From Eubacterium sp. CAG:180 (GTDB lineage Bacteria > Bacillota > Clostridia > Oscillospirales > Acutalibacteraceae), in assembly GCA_000432435.1 (NCBI GenBank), contig HF993131.1, positions 19,055 to 43,313 of the forward strand: 24,259 nucleotides of DNA, read 5' to 3'. Positions within the stretch are counted from its first letter, which is position 1; the number at the start of each line of letters is the position of its first letter. A model generated the notes under the pieces. It was given only the letters and a program-made list of their open reading frames with translations. It did no database searches and was not told where the DNA came from. The position numbers and the translations under genes are program-made. Below are positions 1 through 6,081 of this stretch, piece after piece.

Positions 1-1184
1 TAGCCATATCCGGCACAGTGGCAATAGTAAATTCTTCAAAAAACGGTTGGGAGCCGTCTGTTAAAGAAACCAAAGAGCCGAAAACCAAAAAAGCGGCACC
101 TGTTGCCGCGGTTTCCGATGAAACCGTGACTGCGGAGAAAAAAGAACCGGTTAAAATCAGTATGCTCTCCGTTGGGGATAATCTCATACACGACGGAATT
201 TACGAGCAGGCAAAAAAGCGTTCAAAAAACGGCGGTTATGATTTTTCATACGCATACAAAAATATTGCCTCCACAGTGGAAAAAGCTGATTTGGCTACCA
301 TAAATCAGGAAACGATAATAGCAAAAAGCTATGAGCCATCCGGATATCCGCTTTTCAACTCTCCTCAGGAGGTCGGCGAAGAAGTTAAGAAAATAGGCTT
401 TGACGTTGTAAACCTCGCAAACAATCATATGCTTGACAAGGGTGCTAAGGGACTTTCGGAGGCTATTGATTTTTGGAACAACATAGGTGGCATCACAATG
501 ACCGGTGCTTACAAGGACGAAAACGATATGAACCGCCTCGAATACATAGAAAAAGACGGCATTAAGATAGGCCTTGTAGGCATAACCCGCTATACAAACG
601 GTCTGTCATTGCCTAAAGACAGTGCTCTGAAAATAATATACACCTCAGACGAGGACACAATCAAATCAAAAATTCAGAAAGCCAAAGCCGAATGCGATAT
701 TGTTTTGGTAAACGTTCATTGGGGTGAAGAGTACACGACAACCCCCAACAACGACCAACGCGAGCTTGCAAGCAAAATGGCGTCGTGGGGTGCAGACGTA
801 ATTATAGGGCATCATCCTCACGTCATACAGCCCGTAGAATGGATAGACAACGGGAACGGCACAAAAACACTTGTGGCATATTCTCTCGGCAATTTCATCT
901 CGCAGCAAAACACGGCATCGAGAGTTATAGGCGGTATGCTTCACTACGACTTGACAAAGGACTATGACACCGGAAAAACAACGGTTGACAATGTGGTTTT
1001 TGAGCCTATCGTGACCCACTATGTGCGGGGCAGCCACGATGCTCAGATCTATCCCCTTTCGCAATACACCGATTCGCTCGCAAAAGCCCAAGCCTCAAGA
1101 CTCAAGCAAAACGATTTCAGCATTAAATATATAAACGACTTTGTGGGTAAGGTCATTGATAAACAGTTTTTGAATCAAGCATAA
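1..1184 (+). CDS. CapA family metallophosphatase-like protein, 5' end cut by window
   Basis: This is a CapA/PgsA-type protein (poly-gamma-glutamate synthesis CapA family, calcineurin-like metallophosphatase fold), probably membrane-anchored and facing outwards. Visible motifs in order are SVGDNLIHDG, NLANNHMLDKG, NVHWGEEY, GHHPHVIQP and SLGNFISQQ, which give the Asp, Asn and His metal ligands of the fold. The first possible start is a GTG at 18, but the frame stays open to the left edge and reads a hydrophobic stretch (AISGTVAIV) followed by a Lys/Glu/Ala-rich linker. I read this as the end of an N-terminal anchor helix, so the true start lies outside the window. No capB or capC genes follow, so a role in polyglutamate capsule is not supported; many clostridial CapA-like proteins stand alone and have no known substrate. 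The gene converges on deoC. Confidence 0.85.
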   Translation, partial: AISGTVAIVNSSKNGWEPSVKETKEPKTKKAAPVAAVSDETVTAEKKEPVKISMLSVGDNLIHDGIYEQAKKRSKNGGYDFSYAYKNIASTVEKADLATINQETIIAKSYEPSGYPLFNSPQEVGEEVKKIGFDVVNLANNHMLDKGAKGLSEAIDFWNNIGGITMTGAYKDENDMNRLEYIEKDGIKIGLVGITRYTNGLSLPKDSALKIIYTSDEDTIKSKIQKAKAECDIVLVNVHWGEEYTTTPNNDQRELASKMASWGADVIIGHHPHVIQPVEWIDNGNGTKTLVAYSLGNFISQQNTASRVIGGMLHYDLTKDYDTGKTTVDNVVFEPIVTHYVRGSHDAQIYPLSQYTDSLAKAQASRLKQNDFSIKYINDFVGKVIDKQFLNQA

Positions 1185-1193
1185 AAGATAAAA

Positions 1194-1225
1194 GACGGAC
1201 TGTAAAACATACGGTCCGTCTTTTT
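1194..1225. terminator. Bidirectional terminator between capA-like gene and deoC
   Basis: A 10-bp stem pairs 1194-1203 with 1211-1220 (one G-T wobble), with a 7-nt loop, then TTTTT on the plus strand. The plus strand just before the stem is A-rich (ATAAAAGATAAAA), so the minus transcript also ends in a U-rich run. This suits the convergent genes on either side. Confidence 0.85.
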
Positions 1226-1251
1226 ATATCAGGCTATTACATAAGCGTTAG

Positions 1252-1914
1252 TTAATTTTTGTCTAACTCCTTTTCGGCTATTCCGACGATTGCACTCGTA
1301 CCGAGCCTGTCGGCTCCCTCCGAAAGGAACTCTGCGGCATCCTCCAGCGTGTGAATACCGCCTGCCGCCTTAATTTTTACGGACGGAGACACATACTTTT
1401 TAAAAAGCTTTATGTCATCATGCGTTGCGCCGGCATTGGAAAAGCCCGTTGAGGTTTTGATATAATCCGCTCCGGCCGCACTTACAATGCGGCACATTGT
1501 TTTCTTTTCGTCCTCGGTCAAAAGACAAGTTTCGATTATTACCTTGAGGCATTTGTCGCCGCAAACCTCTTTCAGCGTTTTTATCTCATTTTCCACATAG
1601 TCTGCATTTCCGCTTTTAAGCGCGCCGATGTTTATTACCATATCTATTTCGTCCGCACCGTCAAGCAGTGCCTGCTTTGCTTCAAATGCCTTGACCTCGG
1701 TCGTGTTATACCCGTTAGGGAAACCTATAACGGTGCAGATACGCATTTTACCGACTGCATATTCCGAAGCAAGCTTTACATAGCACGGCGGAATACAAAC
1801 GCTTGCGGTATTATACCTAACTGCCTCATCAATCAGACGTTTTATGTCATTCGGAACGGCGGTCTGTTTTAAATTTGTGTGGTCGCAATGCGATAATATT
1901 TCGTTTATATCCAT
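1252..1914 (-). CDS. deoC: Deoxyribose-phosphate aldolase (DeoC)
   Basis: DeoC cleaves 2-deoxyribose-5-phosphate to glyceraldehyde-3-phosphate and acetaldehyde in cytoplasmic deoxynucleoside salvage. The 220-residue protein begins MDINEILSHCDHTNLK and carries the family marks: TVIGFPNGYNTTEVKAFE, the Schiff-base lysine in DYIKTSTGFS, the second catalytic lysine in VKIKAAGGIHT, and GTSAIVG near the end. The length matches the family. I chose the ATG at 1914 because GGAGG lies 6 nt upstream. A longer reading from a TTG at 1974 would begin inside the -35 box of the promoter. No other deo-operon genes (deoA, deoB, deoD) are adjacent, so it appears to be a single-gene unit with its own promoter, ending at the bidirectional terminator. 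Confidence 0.96.
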   Translation of the reverse strand: MDINEILSHCDHTNLKQTAVPNDIKRLIDEAVRYNTASVCIPPCYVKLASEYAVGKMRICTVIGFPNGYNTTEVKAFEAKQALLDGADEIDMVINIGALKSGNADYVENEIKTLKEVCGDKCLKVIIETCLLTEDEKKTMCRIVSAAGADYIKTSTGFSNAGATHDDIKLFKKYVSPSVKIKAAGGIHTLEDAAEFLSEGADRLGTSAIVGIAEKELDKN

Positions 1915-1945
1915 TTTAATCCTCCATCGGTCAGATACTGTAATT

Positions 1946-1974
1946 ATTTTACCATAGACTTTAGATACTATCAA
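1946..1974 (-). promoter_or_regulatory. Housekeeping promoter of deoC
   Basis: On the minus strand TTGATA (1974-1969), a 17-nt spacer and TAAAAT (1951-1946) match the vegetative sigma consensus at 5 of 6 positions each. The expected start is about 25 nt before the deoC ATG. The -35 box lies only 6 nt from the left inverted repeat of the GNAT cassette. Confidence 0.8.
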
Positions 1975-1980
1975 TTATAA

Positions 1981-1995
1981 AAAGTCGCCGCAGAA
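1981..1995 (+). repeat. Left terminal inverted repeat of the GNAT cassette
   Basis: The 15-mer AAAGTCGCCGCAGAA is an exact reverse complement of 2777-2791. It lies immediately upstream of the deoC promoter. Confidence 0.7.
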
Positions 1996-2051
1996 GCTTA
2001 CCCTCGGGCCCCCTACATAAGGAAATTACCCAAAAATACATGAAACAGCAA

Positions 2052-2079
2052 AGTCCGTACCCTGAAAAGGGTACGGACT
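2052..2079 (-). terminator. Strong hairpin downstream of the GNAT gene
   Basis: A perfect 12-bp stem pairs 2052-2063 with 2068-2079 around a GAAA tetraloop. It lies about 100 nt past the stop of the leftward GNAT gene. The T-run after it on the minus strand is weak (TTTGCTGTTT), so it may be a terminator or a structural part of the cassette end. Confidence 0.5.
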
Positions 2080-2179
2080 CTTACTTTTACGGTGTCACAA
2101 TCCGATGCTTGCTAAACCTGTGGACACAGTTATTTTGAGAGTAAGCTCATATGTTAACCTCTAAGCCAACTACCTAAAA

Positions 2180-2632
2180 CTATAATATTGTTGACTTAAC
2201 AAATAGCTGGTCAATTGAGCCATATATTGTTTCATAATCACCTAATTTTTCGAAGCCGTATTTTTCATATAAACCGATTTCTCCGCTCATGATATATATT
2301 TTTTCATATCCCAGCTCACGCGCATATAAAATTGCGCTTTGAATCATCAACTCTGATAATCTCTTACCACGGTATGGTTCATCAACAAAAACGAATCCTA
2401 TAAATGGTGTAAACTTGCATTCCTCCGGCAGCTCGTCCTTTTCAGCAAATGTGCAGAATCCCGCCACTTTTCCATTTACGCAAGCAACAAACACCCTTTC
2501 CCATGTATTAAAGTCATTGTTTTTCATCTTTAGAGCCAAATAGGGACCCGCTTTCCACGGGCTTTTTTCAGCTAAACAAATGGTTTCGTTCCAATATTTG
2601 TGTTTTTGGGTCATGCAATAAATTTCAGTCAT
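2180..2632 (-). CDS. GNAT family N-acetyltransferase
   Basis: This 150-residue protein of the Gcn5-related N-acetyltransferase fold would transfer acetyl from acetyl-CoA to an unknown amine. Visible marks are the beta-strand pair VFVACVNGKVAGFCTF, the pyrophosphate-binding motif A region VFVDEPYRGKRLSELMI (R-G-K-R-L in the R/Q-x-x-G-x-G/A position), and the motif B strand and tail IYIMSGEIGLYEKYGFEKLG. The start is ATG 2632, with an AGGGT-type site 6-7 nt upstream. A TATAAT box lies on the minus strand at 2670-2665 with no clear -35. The gene is the only occupant of the stretch bounded by inverted repeats, and its lower GC suggests separate origin. The acceptor cannot be read from the sequence. 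Confidence 0.85.
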   Translation of the reverse strand: MTEIYCMTQKHKYWNETICLAEKSPWKAGPYLALKMKNNDFNTWERVFVACVNGKVAGFCTFAEKDELPEECKFTPFIGFVFVDEPYRGKRLSELMIQSAILYARELGYEKIYIMSGEIGLYEKYGFEKLGDYETIYGSIDQLFVKSTIL

Positions 2633-2747
2633 ATATTACCCTAATAAAAATTTCTATTTATCATATTATAAGTGTAGCACATAATCATAATAGAAACAAT
2701 ACTGCTTCGGCAAGTTATCATGTATTCTGGCCCGCTGACAGAAGTGT

Positions 2748-2778
2748 AAAGGGACACTTCCTTATGGAGTGTCCCTTT
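2748..2778 (-). terminator. Hairpin downstream of htpG
   Basis: A 10-bp stem pairs 2748-2757 with 2769-2778, with an inner TCC/GGA extension past a one-base bulge. It lies 26 nt past the htpG stop and could terminate that transcript, though only TTT follows on the minus strand. Its outer edge overlaps the right inverted repeat by two bases. Confidence 0.5.
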
Positions 2779-2791
2779 CTGCGGCGACTTT
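2777..2791 (-). repeat. Right terminal inverted repeat of the GNAT cassette
   Basis: TTCTGCGGCGACTTT is the exact reverse complement of 1981-1995. It sits 12 nt after the htpG stop codon. Confidence 0.7.
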
Positions 2792-2803
2792 AATATTCCG
2801 ACA

Positions 2804-4687
2804 TTACTTCGTCATAAGATTGCAGACAAGATTTGAAAGCTCCACCGGGTCGTCAACCGACATACCGCCTATAAGACGCGCCTGAGCATAAAGAATCTTT
2901 GCGTAATCACAAAGACTGTCTTTATTGTCCTTATAAAGGGACTTGAGCTTTTCGGCTATTGGGTGATTTGCATTTATTTCAAGCACTACCGTAGCCTTGG
3001 CGTCCTTACCGTCGGGCATCGCATTCAGCACCTTTTGCATTTCGAGAGAAATAGCACCCTCGCTCGATAGGCAGACGGGATGGTCCTTAAGCTTATCAGT
3101 AAATCTAACCTCATGGACATTTTCTCCGAGAGCCTCTTTCATCTCTTTGAGCATATCGGCGTTATCCTCGTTTTCCTTTTTGAGGGCTTCTTTCTCCTCT
3201 TCGGTTCCGAGGTCAACATCTTCCGTGCAAACGTTAACAAAGGTCTTTCCGTCATATTCGCTGAGTGCGCGAAGGGCAAATTCATCGACATAATCGGTGA
3301 GATAGAGTATTTCATAGCCCTTGTCCTTAACCGAATCCACCTGCGGAAGCATATCTATTTTGTCGGTTGTTTCGCCTGCTGCGTAATAAATGTCCTTTTG
3401 GCCGTCCTTCATACGGGATACATATTCCTTTAAGGTTACGGGCTTCTTTTCGCTCGACGAATAGAACAAGAGCAAATCCTTGAGGCTGTCCTTGTGAATA
3501 CCGTAATCGCTGTATACGCCGAATTTAATCTGCATACCGAACGCTTTAAAGAATTCTTCGTAAGCTTCACGGTCGGTTTCGAGCATTTTTTTAAGCTCGG
3601 AATCTATCTTCTTTTCTATGGTTTTTGCAATAAGCTTTAGCTGATGGTCATGCTGAAGCACCTCACGCGAAATGTTAAGCGAGAGATCCTCGCTGTCTAC
3701 AAGACCCTTAACAAAGCTGAAATGGTCGGGCAAGAGGTCCTTGCACTTGTCCATTATCAAAACGCCTTTTGAGTAAAGCTGCAAGCCCTTTTCGTATTCC
3801 TTGGTATAATAATCAAACGGAGCGTGTGACGGAATGAAAAGAAGCGCGTCATATGTTGCCTGACCCTCGGTTTTATAATGAATAACCTTGAGAGGCTTTT
3901 CATAGTCCATAAACTTATCTTTATAAAAAGCTTCATATTCCTCGGGCTTAATCTCTTTTTTATTCTTTTTCCAAAGAGGAATCATACTGTTTAATGTCTC
4001 GTCCTCTTTTACAGTTTCGTATTCGTCCTCGGTACCCTCCTTAAGACGTCTCTTCTCTACCGTCATTCTGATAGGATAGCGAACATAATCCGAATACTTT
4101 TTAACTATTGTCTTAATAGTGTATTCCTCAAGGAACTGAGAATACTTTTCTTCATCCGTATCATCTTTGATATGGAGAGTTATCGTAGTGCCGACGTCGG
4201 GCTTGTCGCATTCCTCAACGGTATAGCCCTCAACGCCCTTAGACTGCCAGCGGTAAGCCTCGCTTTCGCCGTAAGCGCGACTTTCAACGGTTACACAGTC
4301 GCTCACCATAAATGCCGAATAAAAGCCTACGCCGAATTGACCGATAACGTCTATATCCTTTGCGTCGGCGTTTTCCTGCTTAAAAGCGAGAGAGCCGCTC
4401 TTAGCGATAGTACCGAGGTTTGCTTCAAGCTCCTCCTTGGTCATACCTATACCGTTATCGGAAATTGTCAGAGTTCTGTTCTCCTTATCCGGAGTAATTC
4501 TGATTTCAAAATCCCCGTGCGACATTCCGACATTTTGGTCGGTCAGCGAACGGAAATACAGCTTATCAACGGCATCACTTGCATTTGATATAAGCTCTCG
4601 CAAAAATATTTCTTTATGCGTGTATATGGAGTTTATCATTAAATCAAGCAACTTCTTTGATTCGGCTTTAAACTGTTTTGTACGCAT
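2804..4687 (-). CDS. htpG: Molecular chaperone HtpG (Hsp90)
   Basis: HtpG is the cytosolic bacterial Hsp90, an ATP-driven dimeric chaperone. The N-terminal GHKL ATPase domain is clear: ELISNASDAVDK near residue 35, DNGIGMTKEEL near 80 and GQFGVGFYSAFMVS near 120. The middle domain shows RYPIRMTVEKR and NISREVLQHDHQL, and the C-terminal dimerisation domain ends the chain. At 627 residues it has full family length with no break. I chose the ATG at 4687, which has AGGTG 6 nt upstream; a GTG at 4696 falls inside that ribosome binding site. It is monocistronic with its own promoter, divergent from the flavoprotein operon. I see no CIRCE element, so regulation by HrcA is not supported. Confidence 0.98.
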   Translation of the reverse strand: MRTKQFKAESKKLLDLMINSIYTHKEIFLRELISNASDAVDKLYFRSLTDQNVGMSHGDFEIRITPDKENRTLTISDNGIGMTKEELEANLGTIAKSGSLAFKQENADAKDIDVIGQFGVGFYSAFMVSDCVTVESRAYGESEAYRWQSKGVEGYTVEECDKPDVGTTITLHIKDDTDEEKYSQFLEEYTIKTIVKKYSDYVRYPIRMTVEKRRLKEGTEDEYETVKEDETLNSMIPLWKKNKKEIKPEEYEAFYKDKFMDYEKPLKVIHYKTEGQATYDALLFIPSHAPFDYYTKEYEKGLQLYSKGVLIMDKCKDLLPDHFSFVKGLVDSEDLSLNISREVLQHDHQLKLIAKTIEKKIDSELKKMLETDREAYEEFFKAFGMQIKFGVYSDYGIHKDSLKDLLLFYSSSEKKPVTLKEYVSRMKDGQKDIYYAAGETTDKIDMLPQVDSVKDKGYEILYLTDYVDEFALRALSEYDGKTFVNVCTEDVDLGTEEEKEALKKENEDNADMLKEMKEALGENVHEVRFTDKLKDHPVCLSSEGAISLEMQKVLNAMPDGKDAKATVVLEINANHPIAEKLKSLYKDNKDSLCDYAKILYAQARLIGGMSVDDPVELSNLVCNLMTK

Positions 4688-4736
4688 ACAAATCACCTGT
4701 TTCCATAAAAATAGCCCTTTTTCAAAGAGTAATAAT

Positions 4737-4764
4737 ATTATATCACCGCAAAATTAAAAGTCAA
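4737..4764 (-). promoter_or_regulatory. Promoter of htpG
   Basis: On the minus strand TTGACT (4764-4759), a 16-nt spacer and a consensus TATAAT (4742-4737) lie about 50 nt before the htpG ATG. A second TTGACT word lies just upstream. Confidence 0.75.
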
Positions 4765-4853
4765 GAAAAGTCAAACAGAGTTAATAAACAGTTTACATAT
4801 TAACAGACAAAATTCTATTATTTTGTTTTGGGCAAAACTTTTCAAAAAAAGGC

Positions 4854-4884
4854 TTGACTTAGAGTAAACTTCAAGTGTTAAATT
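4854..4884 (+). promoter_or_regulatory. MerR-type promoter/operator of the flavoprotein operon
   Basis: The plus strand reads TTGACT (4854-4859), a long 19-nt spacer and TAAATT (4879-4884). The spacer and part of the -35 box hold a near-palindrome, ACTTAGAGT-AA-ACTTCAAGT (4857-4876), with 7 of 9 positions symmetric. An overlong spacer filled by a dyad of the form CTTGACTTAGAGT..ACTC..AAG is typical of promoters activated by MerR-family regulators, which untwist the spacer. The -10 could be shifted by 1 nt. The regulator is not encoded in this window. Confidence 0.7.
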
Positions 4885-4959
4885 ATATTTAAATGTAAGC
4901 ACACTTAACATCATCGCCCACAATGGGCTATGACGATACTGCAAAAGGAGCTGACTGCA

Positions 4960-5499
4960 ATGAATAAAAAGGTTCTCATTGTTTCATCAAGTCCGAGAAA
5001 GCACGGCAACTCGGATTTACTCTGCGATGAATTCGCACGCGGAGCAAAAGACGCAGGAAACGAGGTCGAAAAGGTCTTTCTCGCCGACAAAAGCATAAAT
5101 TACTGCCGCGGCTGCGGAATATGTAATTCTACGCATAAATGCGTTCAAAAGGATGATATGGCGGAGCTTAATGACAAAATGGTCAAAGCCGACGTTATAG
5201 CTTTGGCTTCTCCCGTGTACTTCTATACTGTTGACGCACAGCTTAAAACATTTATAGACAGGTGCGTGCCGCGTTACACAGAGATGTCGGACAAGGATTT
5301 CTATTATATTCTGACTGCGGCGGATTCCGATAAATCGGCATTTGACAAGTCGATAGAATGCATAAGGGGCTTTACGCTCGACTGCCTTGACGGTGCAAAG
5401 GAAAAAGAAATAATCAGGGGTGCCGGTGTATTTGAAAAAGGCGAAATCAAAGACAAATCGGAATACAAAGAATGCTACAATATGGGCAAAAACGTTTAA
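4960..5499 (+). CDS. Iron-sulfur flavoprotein, NADPH-dependent FMN reductase family
   Basis: This 179-residue flavodoxin-fold protein starts with the FMN phosphate-binding loop SSPRKHGNSDLL. It then has a compact cysteine cluster C-x2-C-x2-C-x5-C (CRGCGICNSTHKC, residues about 47-59), the hallmark of the iron-sulfur flavoprotein (Isf) group. ASPVYFYTVDAQLKTFIDR is the conserved FMN/dimer region. It probably moves electrons between a ferredoxin or NAD(P)H and a small acceptor in the cytoplasm. I chose ATG 4960, with AGGAG 9 nt upstream, over an ATG 30 nt earlier that lacks a site. It is the first gene behind the MerR-type promoter, with 24 nt to the ECF gene. The electron partner and acceptor are unknown. 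Confidence 0.88.
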   Translation: MNKKVLIVSSSPRKHGNSDLLCDEFARGAKDAGNEVEKVFLADKSINYCRGCGICNSTHKCVQKDDMAELNDKMVKADVIALASPVYFYTVDAQLKTFIDRCVPRYTEMSDKDFYYILTAADSDKSAFDKSIECIRGFTLDCLDGAKEKEIIRGAGVFEKGEIKDKSEYKECYNMGKNV

Positions 5500-5523
5500 A
5501 ACAATTTAAGGAGACCGATATTT

Positions 5524-6081
5524 ATGGAAAACACCTTGACAAGAAAAAAGCAAATCATAACAGCTAAAGCTCTCACGACGGTAATAGGAATAACTCTATC
5601 GGTTGCCATACCTCAGCTGTTCCACGTTATAGGTATCGTGAGCGGTACCGGCAGCTTACCCGGCTCGGCATTTCTGCCGATGCATCTCGGCGTATTCTTC
5701 ACAGCTCTTTTGGCAGGTCCCGCGGTGGGTGCCGTAACGGGAGCGGTAAGTCCCCTTTTGAGCTTCGCGCTCACGGGTATGCCGTCGGCGGCACTTCTTC
5801 CGTTTATGATGATAGAGCTTACCGTATACGGTCTTGTATGCGGACTCCTCAAAAACAAAAAAATGCCCGTCATTTTAAAGGTACTCACGGCTCAAATACT
5901 CGGAAGAGCCATACGCGCAGCTGCTATTTTAATCGCGTTTTACGGCTTTAAAAGCACGGCGGTTTCACCGACAATAATACTTTCAAGCATCACTTCTGGT
6001 CTGCCGGGTCTTGTTTTACAATGGACGCTGCTTCCGCTTCTTATATACCGCGTTAAGGGGTTAAACAAATTCTATGAATAA
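5524..6081 (+). CDS. ECF transporter S component (substrate unknown)
   Basis: This 185-residue integral membrane protein has about six hydrophobic segments and short loops. The N-terminal region (KALTTVIGITLSVAIPQLFH), PMHLGVFFTALLAGPAVGAVTG and a C-terminal segment ending in a basic tail resemble substrate-binding S components of energy-coupling factor transporters. Such proteins capture a vitamin or metal and dock to a shared EcfA-EcfA'-EcfT module, which is not in this window. AAGGAGA precedes ATG 5524. The last codons overlap the next gene by 8 bp, so the two are probably translationally coupled. Its place inside a redox-enzyme operon hints at uptake of a cofactor or its precursor; that is inference from context only. 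Confidence 0.75.
   Translation: MENTLTRKKQIITAKALTTVIGITLSVAIPQLFHVIGIVSGTGSLPGSAFLPMHLGVFFTALLAGPAVGAVTGAVSPLLSFALTGMPSAALLPFMMIELTVYGLVCGLLKNKKMPVILKVLTAQILGRAIRAAAILIAFYGFKSTAVSPTIILSSITSGLPGLVLQWTLLPLLIYRVKGLNKFYE

Larger units (their letters stand above)
1981..2791. mobile_element. Putative small cassette carrying a GNAT gene, bounded by inverted repeats
   Basis: About 811 bp between deoC and htpG is bounded by perfect 15-bp inverted repeats (AAAGTCGCCGCAGAA at 1981-1995 and its complement at 2777-2791). Reading inwards from each end, two further shared words appear in the same order: CATAAGGAA (2016-2024; complement at 2758-2766) and AATACATGA (2035-2043; complement at 2718-2726). The ends are thus related over roughly 60-75 bp. 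The interior looks more AT-rich than its neighbours and holds a single acetyltransferase gene. There is no transposase, and I see no convincing target duplication. That it is mobile is inference; it could also be a pair of related intergenic repeats. Confidence 0.5.

Noticed and set aside
18..20. GTG as the start of the capA-like gene
   Set aside because: The frame is open to the left edge and codes a hydrophobic segment, so the GTG is most likely internal.
666..1091. Minus-strand open frame of 141 codons inside the capA-like gene
   Set aside because: It lies wholly within a well-recognised gene, has a Cys/Arg-rich composition typical of a shadow frame, and has no ribosome binding site or family motif.
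1915..1974. Longer deoC reading from a TTG at 1974
   Set aside because: This would start inside the -35 box of the deoC promoter, while ATG 1914 has an ideal GGAGG and the family's normal N-terminus.
1981..2791. Integron gene cassette around the GNAT gene
   Set aside because: I looked for attC-type GTTRRRY and RYYYAAC core sites with the usual stem arrangement and found none convincing; the ends are instead simple related inverted repeats.
4172..4588. Plus-strand open frame of 138 codons inside htpG
   Set aside because: It is antisense to the conserved HtpG ATPase domain and shows no protein family marks.
4688..4853. CIRCE/HrcA operator before htpG
   Set aside because: No TTAGCACTC-N9-GAGTGCTAA-like dyad is present; only an ordinary promoter is seen.
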